A stretch of 64,000 nucleotides of DNA from Botryococcus braunii (taxonomy: Eukaryota; Chlorophyta; Trebouxiophyceae), in assembly GCA_002005505.1 (NCBI GenBank), contig KV908593.1, positions 97,727 through 161,726 of the forward strand, given 5' to 3'. Both the position numbers and the translations under genes were made by a program. Under the pieces are notes generated by a model that was given only the letters and a program-made list of their open reading frames with translations, made no database searches and had not been told where the DNA came from. Of the stretch, positions 1 through 11,131 are shown in pieces. Within the stretch, counting starts at the first letter, position 1; every line of letters starts with the position of its first letter.

Positions 1-1711
1 GTGGAAGTTTGGAGGGAACTGTTATATGTATCCATGCTCAAATATTTGCACCAGTCTTCTGTTGTGGCCCCACAAACCCTCTGAGCATATCTTCCATAGT
101 TATGTTCACTCTCTCAGTCTGCCCGTCAGTCTGAGGGTGATATGCCGTTGACATGGCCAACTCAGTACCTAATAAGTTAACGAAGGCCCTCCAGAAATGG
201 CATGTGAATCTAGGATCTGTATCACTCACAAGGGAGGTAGGCATGCCAAATCTCACAAAGACCTTATCAATAAACAGTTGAGCTAACGGTGGCGCAATAA
301 TAGTTTTATTACATGCAGACAGGACACACAGGGTGGTGAAACGATCCACAACTACAAGGATGGAATCATGCCCACAGCAAACACGTAAATCAATCACTGA
401 GTCAAGGCACTCTGCCATGGACCCTCAGGAATGGGAAGAGGCTGCAATAACCCATAAGATACAGCTCCAGGTCCCTTATTGAGCTGACAGGCGTCACAGG
501 ACTTGCAGAAGTCTTTGACGGACAAGCCACTGCGTGGCCACCAAAAGTCCCTGCACACTCATTCATGCATCTTGGTAATCCCAAGGTGACCTGCAAAAGG
601 GGTGGAATGACACTCTCTGAGAACCTTCTCTCGCACACTTTCTGGTACATATAGTTTTTCAGATCTAGCATAATAAGGTGCAGAATCCCTCATCACCAAG
701 GTACCATCATCCAACAGTTTACTATGGGATCTACACCACAAAGCAAAGCAATCTCTTGCACAAGGGAAGAGGCTACCACGGAGGAGATATGCATAGCAGC
801 AAGGTCTGCACGCCTAGACAGGGTATCTGGAACCACATTATCAGAACCCTTCACATATTTGATGTCAGGCATGAAATGCACTATCTCTACTAGCCACCGC
901 TCTTGCCTAGTAGTCTTAACAGGGGCAGTGAGTGGTACTTTAATGCTTGTTGATCAGTATGCACAGTGAAATCAGCACCAATTAACAAATGCTTCCATTT
1001 CAATAAAGCATGTGCAAGGGCTAATAACTCCCTATCATAAGGTGCCAGCTTCCTCTCTGGGGGCTGCAACTTTCTGGATTCGAAGGTGACTGGCCGCAGT
1101 CCAAGTCCCTCATCCTGCTTTGAACTGGCACCTAAAGCATAACCCGAAGCATCCACGTGCAGTACAAAAGGTTTGTTGAAGTCAGGCATGAGCAAACAAG
1201 GAGGAAAAAAAGCAAGATCCTTCCCAAAGCTTGAATCTGAGGTCCCTCCCAAATCCAAGGTATATCTTTCTTTAACAATTCAATTAAAGGGAAAGCATAG
1301 TCAACAAAATGTTCTACAAAATCATAAGATCATCATAATATTGAATCAAGCCTAAGAAGCCTCGCAACTGTGACACATTCAGTGGGGTAGGCCAATCCGG
1401 AATGGGTGCAACCTTCTTAGGATCCATTATAATTCCATGAGGTGTCAACAAGGGTCGAAGGTACTCCACCTGCTTCGAAGCAAACTGACACTTACACCTT
1501 TAACAGTAAAACTTCTGTTCCTGCAACACAGAAAGAACAGTTCTTGAATTTTCCATGTGCTCTTCAACAGACTTAAAATAAATAAGTATGTCATCAAGGT
1601 AAACCAACACAAACCTATCCAAGAAGGGAGCAAGGATGGTATTTATCACTGACTGAAATGTTGCAGGGGCATTTGTCAAACCAAAAGGCATTACAGTAAA
1701 CTCATAATAAC
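1..1711 (-). pseudogene. Gypsy-1a pol, 3' half: RT palm, RNase H, integrase (broken)
   Basis: Read on the minus strand from 1711 downward, the fragment begins inside the reverse transcriptase (YEFTVMPFGLTNAPATF, then the YLDD active site near 1600). It continues through the connection domain, an RNase H (HVDASGYALGA; RELLALAHALLKWKH; 890-1258), the integrase zinc-binding region (559-741) and the integrase core (YHPQTDGQTERV; 38-418). At least four frameshifts or stops break it, and it runs off the window edge. The RT starts mid-domain with GTTAT directly after a Copia-A LTR. Removing one GTTAT lets it join in frame to the RT half that ends at 12175, so the two are halves of one insertion. The family is close to the copy at 32014-51816. 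Confidence 0.9.
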
Positions 1712-2322
1712 TGTAAAAGGTTATGGGCATTGGCGTATCGATATCCTGTACACGGCAGACAGTTCCTCTAGCTGCAGTCCGTACGACTGTCTGCTGAGTG
1801 TCATGCACAACTGTAGGACAAGACTAGCATCTGGAAATGCCCAGCATCTTTCATAACCAGTTCCGTTACATCATTGTATTGCACTCAAGCACCAGTCAAG
1901 CAATTACTAGATAAGGCTCTAGGCGGCTACGTTCAAGTACATGCCTATACTCCCTGCAGTCACTGTCCCTTCACTGTTTAAGTGACTACAGGGTACACTA
2001 AGCTTGTTCACTCTCACTATAGCAACAATGATACAACACACGCTGCCGCACCGCACCTGTACACAGCCGACAGGTCGTCAGTAGACGAAGTTCCTCTAGC
2101 TGCAGTCCGTACGACTGTCTGCTGAGTGTCATGCACAACTGTAGGACAAGACTAGCATCTGGAAATGCCCAGCACCTTTCACAACCAGTTGGCATTCACA
2201 CCGGTGGGGCAGCATTAAGAGTTCACCTGACAAACGTATAATCTAGATCAGATTGTACCTTCTGTTCGAAAGCGTCCAAAACCTAGTGTGTCTCAAGGTA
2301 TCTTATGTTCTCAATGGACCGT
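1712..2322 (-). repeat. Copia-A LTR, truncated, with internal leader duplication
   Basis: On the minus strand this matches the LTR at 12176-12868 from its U5 end (GCCCATAACCTTTTACA, at 1712) into U3, where similarity stops near 2322. It keeps both copies of the ~134-bp leader repeat. Copy 1 ends TGTACAG followed by GTGCGG (GT at 2056-2055) and copy 2 ends TGTACAG followed by GATATC (at 1746), defining a 311-bp GT-AG interval. The flank at 1711 is GTTAT, matching the flank before the LTR at 12176. The far end abuts Gypsy-3 LTR-like sequence rather than Copia internal sequence, as expected of a recombinant LTR. Confidence 0.85.
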
Positions 2323-2606
2323 GATGGTGATGGTGTCCTCACGTTCCTCCAATGGTGGCGCACTAGTCCACCAAACCTCTACAATGGTATCTAAAAAATA
2401 TCCTAGAATCCTACTATGAGAGTAACGTCCATAACTATCCAATGGAATTCGACGGCTAGGAAGCCAAGGCTAGACGCTAGGCACGTGCGTACTCGCGTTT
2501 GCTCGTACGACATGTGCGCCACATGTGCGCCTAGGCTAGGGGGCAAGGGAAATGTCCAGAAATGCCAGGAAATCCCTACATTCCACTACATCATCCCCCC
2601 CTTAAT
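2323..2606 (-). repeat. Probable Gypsy-3 3' LTR remnant and polypurine tract
   Basis: Directly downstream of the Gypsy-3 coding remains on the minus strand, a purine run (AAGGGGGGGA, about 2594-2603) is followed by TGATGTAGTGG, a reasonable PPT plus LTR start. The rest, to 2323, has no coding potential and is cut by the Copia-A LTR. No second copy lies in the window, so the LTR assignment rests on position and the PPT only. Confidence 0.45.
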
Positions 2607-3513
2607 TCCTGCATGCCCTCATGCAGCCACACATACACACATACAGTAGACGACAATTATAAGGGAATGGTCGTCACCGAACGGCCCATCCACCAGCGCG
2701 GTTAGACCCTTGCCGAATGGGTTACATTGGGGTCCCCGCCTCCAAGTTATTCCCCTATTTATTCTCATCCAAGCAATTGACTAAAGCGTCCAAATATTAT
2801 TTTTAAATTTATTTTGTGTGCTTTAGTCCATTCCTTAGTACAATACTGTACGATACGATACGACACGATACGATACGATAAATTACGGCGAACTACGACG
2901 AACGTCCGCCTTATTCCTTTCGAACTATCCAAGTCCACCTTTATTGACACATCCCTATTTATTATTTATTAAAACAATACAATGCTTTTGACACTACCGA
3001 TAAACAATCCGAACAAGATAAGTATGACACTGGTGTAGCTCAGTCCACAATACTTTCCTAAGGTGGCTATCCATACAACACAGTTTCTTTATGATACATT
3101 GTCCATACTGTACACATAAGGTACACAGAAAGTACACATATAGTACATAGAAAGAAATCCACCCCAAGGTTCCAAGTAGCCCATATCCTAGGGTTCCAAG
3201 TAGCCCTTAGCCTAGGGTTCCAAGTCACTTCTGTACTTCAAGCTCACGTCCCAAGTGCTAGTCAAGCAGACTGCGGGTGCGCGCCATGTGTACTTCATTT
3301 CATATTCCTGAATGCAGAACCCCAAGTTCATTACATTCGTTCGGTATGAGGCCGCATGCCATACATACTAAGGTAGGCAGCCTACCCCGTCCCTTGTCCC
3401 CAAAGTACACAAGATATACAGTCCCTACCATAGGTCCCGTCCCATATATTACTTGACACCAGGTGGGAACTCCACAAGTGGGATGAGGGGGACAACCGTC
3501 CGGAGGAACCCGT
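2607..3513. other. Non-coding 3' region of Gypsy-3
   Basis: No credible gene. The stretch holds a short ACGAT-type pentanucleotide array (about 2845-2880) and three degenerate repeats containing GGTTCCAAGTAGCCC (about 3165-3230). It lies between the chromodomain stop (3514-3516) and the putative polypurine tract, so it is read as the element's 3' untranslated part. Confidence 0.5.
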
Positions 3514-5205
3514 TCAAGGGAAGGTGTCGCGCAGCGCCACCTGGTCCCAAATGGGCGGGGCGAGCCCCTGGAGTCTATGGTAGGTGTTAACCAGCCCAGG
3601 ATGGGTCTCGAATGCCTCCTGAGATTCCCATGAGTCCTCGGTGGTCCCATGGCCTGCCCACTTCACCAGATACTCGAGGTACGGTGTACCATCCTCATAA
3701 TGGTACGAAAACCCGTCCTTTTCCTACAGGAGACGATGGTCGACAAGAGCGTCCACAACCCACTCCAGGTGGGTGGTGCCATCCGCCTTGGTGATGACCT
3801 TTGGTGGGAAGTACCCACGCGACTGCGCCTCCTCACGTGTCCAGTATGGCTTCAAATAGCACACATTTATGCGGGGGTGGATGTCCAGCTGGTCCGGACG
3901 ATCCAGTGTGACGAAGTTAACGTTGTCGGGCGTGACTGCCATGACCCTGAAGGTTCCCACGTGCCTAGGCTGCAGCTTGCTGAATCGGTTTGAAGTTAGC
4001 GTGGGGGCCGCACGAGTTGAATGGAGGACATAGTCTCCTTCCTGATAGATGGCCTCCCTCCTATGCCGGTTGGCATAGGCCGCCTGACGGTCTTGAGCTG
4101 CACGCAAACACTTCCTTGCAAGGGTGATTTTGTTCTGCATTTTCCTCATGAAGAGATCAGCCCTATGCACCTTAACGCCCCATGTGTCCCACCGCAAACG
4201 GTATATTTGGATCTTGCCCATATGTTAACTTGAAGGGTGTGGAGTTTAGGGAAGTTTGCCAAGAGTTGTTATAATCCTCCCACTTCTTTGGGTTATCTTT
4301 GACATAGTGTTTCAGAAAATCTTCCAGGATCCTATTCACCCGTTCCGTTTGACCATCAGACTTAGGATGATATGCCGTAGTTCGAGCCGGCTTGCACCCT
4401 GTCAGACTTAAAAGTGTGGTCATGAAATTATTCACAAACCGAGGATCTCGGTCCAAAACGATTTCCTCAGGGAAACCGTGATACTTCCATACCTTATCCC
4501 TCATCAGAACAGCAACTTCATAAGCATCTGCATTGGTAGTGGTAGGGGCAAAGTGGGCACATTTGCTCAACCTGTCAACCACTACCCATATTGCGTTATG
4601 CCCGTGTTTGCTTTTAGGCAGTCCCGTGATGAAGTCCATTGAGATTCTTTGCCATTTCCGTGTGGGGATTTGTAAAGGGTGTAAGAGCCCCGCGGGTAGT
4701 TGGTTTGAAGCCTTAACCCGTTGGTATGAATCACAATACTTCACATACTCCCGCACATCCTCCGCCAATCCCCGCCACCACCAGTCCCGCTTCACTAGAT
4801 CATACATCTTCGCAAAGCCTGGATGACCAACAGAAGGAGGTTCATGCAAAGCTTTCAATATGTCCTTCCGCAGATTCCTAGCAACTGGACCTTCCTGGTC
4901 TCGGACTTCATAGAATGCAGGTACGTACTTCCTTCCCTCCCTCCCAAATTCCCAAACCCCGTCCGTAAAGTGAACTTTTCTACTATTTGCCCTTGTTCCC
5001 AACCACGAATCATGTGCGTAAGCACCCTCAACAATTCCAAGAAGGTGTCACACCCGTCAGACCCGCGGGTGATGGAGCCCGAGCGGGCCCTCCCGTCCCC
5101 ATTCATCGAGGTTGAATTGATCCCCTTCCCGGGGTTGGGCTCCGTGGAGACGTTGCGCTGCTGTTGTCCCTGGAGCTGTCCCTGGAGGACTGGGTTCCTG
5201 GACAA
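3514..5205 (-). pseudogene. Gypsy-3 integrase with C-terminal chromodomain (broken)
   Basis: Minus strand. A frame at 4855-5205 (beginning SRNPVLQGQ) is the RNase H-integrase linker. At 4172-5002 come the zinc-binding region (PSVGHPGF ... YCDSYQR, the second Cys of the last CxxC replaced by Tyr) and the core (MDFITGLPKSKHGHNAIW; DRDPRF; YHPKSDGQTERVNRILEDF). A frameshift near 4200 leads to the C-terminal domain at 3724-4221. After a TAG at 3724-3726 the same frame continues as a chromodomain (YLEYLVKWAGHG, EDSWE) to a TGA at 3514-3516. This is a chromovirus: in that group the chromodomain guides integration to modified H3 tails. The single TAG would remove it. Confidence 0.88.
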
Positions 5206-5241
5206 CGCATCCGCAACGTTAGTCTTTCCAGGCTCCCAAAT

Positions 5242-6534
5242 TCAAAGAATGTTGAACTCTTGCAACTTCTCAGCCCACCGTGCCCTCCGATGGCTTAAAC
5301 CAGCTTGTTGTTGCAAAAAGGTGTTATACTTATGATCTGTGGTCACAGTGACTTGCTTCCCCAGAACATAACATCTCCATTCAGTCAAGGCATACACTAC
5401 AGCAAGTAACTCCCTCTCAGTTCGGGAGTAATTCCGTTCTGCACGGTTGAGCTTCTTACTGTAATAAGCAATGACTCGACCTTCCTGCAATAGTACAGCG
5501 CCAACCCCAAAATCACTGGCATCACATATTACCTGGAAGGGTTTACGAAGGTCTGGAAGTGACAGTGTGGGTGCCTGTATTAATGCATCCTTGAAAGCCG
5601 CGAGAGCTTCATCTTGCTCCTTTCCCCAAGTCCAAGAACTTCTGCTACTGGACATTTTAGTCAAAGGAGCAGGAAGTGAGCTGAACCCCTGAATAAATTT
5701 TCGTAAATAATTTGCAAGCCCCAAAAATCTACGCACGTCTGTGACGTTATGGGGTGTACACATGTGGGCCAATTCTTGACTACCTCCACCTTTTGGGGGT
5801 CCACTTTCAGTCCATCCTTGCCAATGATATGCCCGAGGTATTTGAGTTCTGGGCGTAGGAATTCACATTTGGCAAGTTTTGCAAACAATTCCTTCTCCCG
5901 AAGGCGTTGGAACACCTTCCGAAGATGAGCATAATGGTCCTCTTCATCCCGACTGAAAATTAGAACATCGTCACGGTACACTACCACAAACCCTTCCCTG
6001 ATGAAATCATGAAAGATTTTATTCATTAGGCGTTGAAAGGTAGCGGGGGCGTTGGTGAGTCCAAAGGGAAGCACTAAGGACTCATACAGCCCCAAGGGTG
6101 TACGAAACGCTGTTTTAGGGATGTCTTCATCCTTCAACATTACTTGATGATAACCACTGAGGAGGTCCAGACTTGAGAAAATCTTAGCACCTTTGAGTTT
6201 ATCAAGCAAGTCGTCTATGCGAGGGAGAGGGTACCTATCAGGAATGGTTATTTTATTTAATGCCCAGTAGTCTATAACCATTCGGTATGTGCCCTCCTTC
6301 TTCCTCACAAACAAGCAGTGAAGCATATGGTCAACATGAGGGGCGTATGTGTCCCTTAGAAAGTAGTTCATCCACAGTTCGCTCACATTCCTCAGTTTCT
6401 TCCACAGACAAGCGGTAAGCAGGTCGGTTTGGAGGAATTACTCCTTCCTGCACATTAATAGTGTGATAGACTTGTCGGTGTGGGGGTAGTCGTGGTAGCC
6501 CATTTGAAAAAATGTCCCTGTATTCCCGGAGCAA
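5242..6534 (-). pseudogene. Gypsy-3 reverse transcriptase and RNase H (broken)
   Basis: Minus strand. The RT N-terminus is at 6331-6534 (FSNGLPRLPPHR), and the palm and fingers at 5661-6386 (GTYRMVIDYWALNKITIPDRYPLPR; SSLDLLSGYHQV; PFGLTNAPATFQRLMN). The active site reads YRDD instead of YLDD. RNase H follows at 5242-5772 (CDASDFGVGAVL; TERELLAVVYALTEWRCYVLG; TTDHKYNTFLQ). Frames overlap through small frameshifts near 6350 and 5700. The changed active site and frameshifts make it inactive. It is closest in this window to Gypsy-2. Confidence 0.9.
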
Positions 6535-6612
6535 GTGTGTTAGTCGCTCAACCTTTTTAGCACAAATTTCCTCTAGACGGTCCGAAGGCTTACCCGTGGT
6601 GACCTCGGATCC

Positions 6613-7647
6613 TCAATCTTCCTCTCCCTTTTCCTCTTCCTCTTCCTCTTCCACTTCCTTCTCCACTTCCATGCAACTCTCCATATCCGGGGCCGTGCCT
6701 GAGGTATCCCCCGGCGCAGAGTTGTTTAAGGAAGTCCCGGATGACTCCGTCGAGGGGTCGTCTATGTCCACCAAAGGTGGCATCTCTTCCTGTTCATCAC
6801 AACCAAGATGTTCATCCTTGGCCATGACATTGAACAAGCAGGTTTTCCAATGATCCCGTTTCCCTTTCCTGGTATTTCCTAATTTGATTCCCCATCCCAA
6901 CTTCTTTCCCAAGCCTTTTCCATGTTTGTTTAACAAGACCCATTTGATATTGTGTCTAATATGAGCCTTGCCAGCTCTCACATTAACATTAGCATGTCTT
7001 GGTGCTAGCCAATCCTGTCCCAAAATAATGTCAATTCCTTCCATGATAGATTCACACACAAGAAAGGAGTGTCTCGTAATGATAGCTGGAGCAAACCGGA
7101 CACTCAAATCCACTTTCCCATTTGTGTGTGTTACTGTCCCATCAGCAAGTGTGACTGGTGAAGTCCTCTTGTTATACCTCAGACCTTGCAAAACTTTTTC
7201 CCGGACAAAAGAGTGTGTGGCTCCGGTGTCCATTAAAGCTTTACATTGATGTACCCTGACCATGACAGGAAATGTGAGATTAAGAGGTGCAGCACTTGAC
7301 GTTGAACCCAACTAACAAGATGCTTTGGGTGCTGCATAAGCCAAAACAAGGGAAAAAGGAAATGTACATTGCTTTCCATGAAAAGAAAAGCATTCCCCTT
7401 TTGAGCCCCTACCAAGAATTTTCAGGTTTGCGCGAGAGCGTAAGCGCAAAAAGAAACTCCTACTTTTCCACACCTTCTGGCCTATCACAAAGCATGCACT
7501 GACTTGTGAATTATCTTTTCGCTGAGCAAGAAAAGATTCAATACAAGTTTCAGCTTCGTGTTTACTAGGAACAATCAGAGGTGTGTTCCAACTTCCCAAG
7601 GACTTCTGAACAAGAAAGGTCAAATATGAAAAACAAAGTTCATCCAT
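6613..7647 (-). pseudogene. Gypsy-3 protease region
   Basis: Minus strand. The segment at 6613-7311 contains a retropepsin-like domain (ALMDTGATHSFVREKVL; later GIDIILGQDWL) followed by an acidic Glu-rich tail before RT. Upstream, 7312-7647 carries a pre-protease stretch (SACFVIGQKVWKS) that corresponds to a segment before the Gypsy-2 protease (SACFLMGSKVAKS, near 57900), so both lineages share this layout. A stop separates the two parts. The catalytic DTGA is intact. Confidence 0.82.
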
Positions 7648-8280
7648 GATTAATCTTGTTTAGGGCCCTTTCCCTTCCCTTTCCCTTTCCAATGTTTTCC
7701 CTTGTTAAATCCCTTAGGCCCAGTGTGTGAGGGAGGTGAAACACCTTGCAGTGGTGCTGACACTAGTAGATTATTGCCTTGCCTCGGATAGAATCCGGGC
7801 TGAAAATTGGATGGGGTGTGCTTGAGCTTTGGCAGCTAGATATTGCTTTTTAGCAACACACTGCCACGACTAGTGGCCTAATTTATGACAAAAATAGCAT
7901 TCCCTATCCTTTGGAATTGGGGTTCTGGAATCAATTTTTCTTTTGGACCCAGAAGGGGGTGCTCCCACCAAACCCAAGGAAGGTGGTGCAGGGGGTTGTT
8001 GAGGTTCCACCACTCATGTTGCCACTTGAGGTGTTTGGTTGTAGACCCTCTTCCTCTTGGGTCACTGTGCATCCACATATGTACTTTTGGAACTTGCCTC
8101 ATATTTAACAACATAAGTGCAAATGTCTTCCAGATCAGTGAAAGGACTGCCTGTTGCAGGGTTCACCGTCCATGCAAGTTTTAGAGGAGTATTTAGACCC
8201 TTGGTAAAGAGATGTAACTGATCTTGCATGGCTATTTGATAGTCAACCTCTACATCTGCTAGGAGAGACATTAATCTTAC
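7648..8280 (-). pseudogene. Gypsy-3 Gag C-terminal part with zinc knuckle
   Basis: Minus strand. The end of a Gag core (QLHLFTKGLNTPLKLAW; TDLEDICTYVVKYEAS, about 8090-8260) is followed by a linker and a CX2CX4HX4C knuckle (CYFCHKLGH, stop codon, SWQC; about 7865-7905). The knuckle is interrupted by an in-frame TAG. The N-terminal half of Gag is absent: the reading frame runs directly into the (ATGT)n array, which removed or displaced it. Confidence 0.75.
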
Positions 8281-8313
<33 letters not shown>

Positions 8314-8856
8314 TGTATGTATGTATGTATGTATGTATGTATGTATGTATGTATGTATGTATGTATGTATGTATGTATGTATGTATGTATGTATGTATGT
8401 ATGTATGTATGTATGTATGTATGTATGTATGTATGTATGTATGTATGTATGCCTGTATGTAAGCATGTATGTATGAATGTATGTATGTATGTATGTATGT
8501 CTGTATGTATGTATGTATGTATGTATGTATGTATGTATGTATGTATGTATGTATGTATGTATGTATGTATGTATGTATGTATGTATGTATGTATGTATGT
8601 ATGTATGTATGTATGTATGTATGTATGTATGTATGTATGTATGTATGTATGTATGTATGTATGTATGTATGTATGTATGTATATGTATGTATGTATGCAT
8701 GCATGCATGTATGTATGTATGCATGCATGCATGTATGTATGTATGTATGTATGTATGTATGTATGTATGTATGTATGTATGTATGTATGTATGTATGTAT
8801 GTATGTATGTATGTATGTATGTATGTATGTATGTATGTATGTATGTATGCATGTAT
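8281..8856. repeat. (ATGT)n tetranucleotide microsatellite, ~576 bp
   Basis: Almost uninterrupted ATGT units with a few variants (GCCTGTATGTAAGC near 8451; a run of ATGC units near 8695-8730). It is read through in all frames without stops, which gives artificial MYVC and IHTY repeat proteins. It begins exactly where Gypsy-3 Gag ends. Confidence 0.99.
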
Positions 8857-8979
8857 ACGGCTGCAAACGAGTGTGGAAGCTCGAAATCTTTTTATCATGC
8901 TCTATAAACGGAAAACAGGAATGGTTGTCATATAATAGTATTATTAATACACCACAAAACAGTTTGACTACAACAGGGG
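8857..8979. other. Unassigned spacer between two microsatellites
   Basis: AT-rich sequence of 123 bp without coding potential or recognisable LTR sequence. Confidence 0.5.
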
Positions 8980-9212
<233 letters not shown>

Positions 9213-9478
9213 GGGGGGGGTGAAGCATGATCTAGGGTGTTATGTCCTAGTAAGGTGCTTTATGAGTTGCCTAGCTAACCTATATCTCTAGTACAACCTC
9301 GCTCAGATAGGAGCTCGGTTGCTCGTACACGTCGTACGTGGTCGTACACTTAAAATTAGATTTACCCCGGGTTTAAGGGTAGAGACTTGGATCATTCATG
9401 TAACATCTTTTCCACGGACCATCGTGACTGTCTCATTCTCAGCCTCTGCCGCTGTGCTATTGCTTCATTGGTATCGGC
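9213..9478 (+). repeat. Gypsy-1a 5' LTR remnant (U5 end)
   Basis: Shares AGTACAACCTCGCTCAG and a TCATGTAACA block with the sequence before the other Gypsy-1 gag (32014-32270), and ends TTGCTTCA one base before a primer-binding site. The 5' end of the LTR is lost into the (GA)n array. Confidence 0.65.
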
Positions 9479-9489
9479 GACAAAAGTCG
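9479..9489 (+). promoter_or_regulatory. Gypsy-1a primer-binding site
   Basis: TGGTATCGGCG sits one base after an LTR end in CA. The same 11-mer is at the equivalent place in Gypsy-1b (32271) and Gypsy-2 (56135). The first seven bases fit the 3' end of plant initiator tRNA-Met; the rest does not. Confidence 0.7.
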
Positions 9490-9542
9490 TCTTCTCTGTC
9501 ATTGTATCGTGGTGAGCATTTGCTTAGTTCCTTGGATTCACG

Positions 9543-10574
9543 ATGTCCGACCGTGGGCATGGCCGTTCGATCTTGAGGGTTCGCACTCGTAGCAGGCGTA
9601 GTCCTGCCAGGACCGAGCCTGGTGAATTTCAGTATTTTGATCTTGATAGGATTGGGTCTGAGCGTATGCTCAGATATCTTGTTTCTATCAGTGCACGACC
9701 TGACCCGAATGCCGACCCGACGGGATCTGGTGTTCCTGCTGTTCAACCTCTAGATGTAACTTCACAGTCAACATTAGCGAGCCAAGAAGCCTTGATCCAG
9801 CGGTTATTGAGCCAGGCACGGCCTGTACTTCTACCTCCGCCACCGTCAACGGCTACTGCGACTCCCGCACCAGTGCAAGCGAATACAGGGAAGCCTTCCT
9901 TGAAGTTTCCTGATCCTCCCATGTTTGAGGGAGATCGTGTGAGGTTGGGTCACGCAGACCCAAATGTACTTGCGTGCTTATAATGTAGATCTTGCATCGT
10001 CTCGTGCACTTGAAGTTGTGACAATGTTTCTGAGGGGCAAGGCCCAAGATTGGTGGACAAGACAATTTCATCTGCAAGCCTCTGGCGCTACAATACGTTT
10101 TGGGTCTTGGTCTGCCTTTGCGAAGGCTCTCACTGAGGCTTTTCGTCCTGTGGCATTGAATAGGAAGTACATGGAACATATGCTGAGCATTACACAAGGG
10201 AAATTGGACATGCGTAGCTATATTGCTTCATTTAATGCCTTGAGAGCGAAGATCCCACAAGTATTCCCTGAGGAGACACTGAGCCACCTGTTTTGGCAGG
10301 GTTGCGGGGCAGATTTCAGAAGAATATTGCTTTGCAGTACCCCAAATCTCTGGCTGAACACTTCCAGCATGCCATAGCCCTTTCAGACCTTCCGGGAAGC
10401 TCCAGGCCCCAGCACAGTGGTCCCAAAGGCCAGTCTGACCCAACATCAGACAAACCGAAAAAGTCAAACACATACGTTTGCATGCATTGCCATAGGCCTG
10501 GGCACACTGCAAAGCGCTGCTTTGTGTTACATCCCGAGCTTAAAAGGCAACGTCCTAAGCCCAACCAAACCTGA
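9543..10574 (+). pseudogene. Gypsy-1a Gag (frameshifted)
   Basis: ATG at 9543 (MSDRGHGRS) starts a basic, Ser/Arg-rich N-terminus and a Pro-rich stretch before the conserved GKPSLKFPDPPMFEGD. A frameshift near 9960 leads to the Gag core (MYLRAYNVDLASSRALEVV; FLRGKAQDWWTRQF; DMRSYIASFNALRAKIP) at 9964-10300. Another leads to 10293-10574, with a good CX2CX4HX4C zinc knuckle (CMHCHRPGHTAKRC). It would form the particle and bind RNA. Gypsy-1b has the same order at 32342-33320. Confidence 0.88.
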
Positions 10575-11131
10575 TTTTGGGTTGCAGGCTTTTCCAAGAA
10601 GTGTAGGCCCAACCTTTCCCTATTTGTGACACATGTTCTTCTGTATAGTATGGGATTCCTATTATGTATGAAGCTGGTCACCTGCAAGGATACATGTCTT
10701 CTTGTTGTGCTTCCTTTTTGATACATGTGGCTAATGGGCATTGTGTGGTTAGAGAGTGTAAGACAGCCCCAGCTGCCACTGACCTAATGAGTCCTGTATG
10801 TCACTGTAAGAGTGCTGTAGCTCCTGCCTTTCCCTCAAGTTCTTCTCATGTTCTTCCGTTTTGTAATGGTAGTGATAGTGAGGCCACTGTCAGGCACACA
10901 GTGACACAATTGATACCTGGAACCGGATTGACTGTGCTCTCTATCCCAGATCATTGTGCACAGGTGTTGCAAGGGGATGCCATACAACATTATCATGAAG
11001 ATGTCTTGTTATCTGCAGCTGTTCTAGCCTCTTTGGGGTTTCCTCCAATTTTTGGGAGATCCACCCCTATTGGTTCAAGTACAGGCTTGCCACTTTTATG
11101 TTGTCAGTGCACTCTGGGATTCTGGCTGTGA
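10575..11131 (+). pseudogene. Gypsy-1a conserved Cys-rich region between Gag and protease
   Basis: The frame at 10664-11131 encodes about 155 residues with many Cys and His (YEAGHLQGY, SCC, ANGHCVVRE, MSPVCHC, CAQVLQ). It aligns with 33400-33765 of Gypsy-1b (YEVGNLQDF, SCC, VDGHCVCRE, ISPVCMY, CAQVLE). I do not recognise the domain. Conservation between two decayed copies argues that it was part of the functional polyprotein. Confidence 0.6.

Noticed and set aside
3300..3650. 116-residue minus-strand frame as a gene
   Set aside because: It is the wrong frame across the Gypsy-3 chromodomain; the true frame shows the YLEYLVKWAG motif.
8281..8907. Long frames on both strands encoding MYVC or IHTY repeats
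   Set aside because: Translations of the ATGT microsatellite; no gene.
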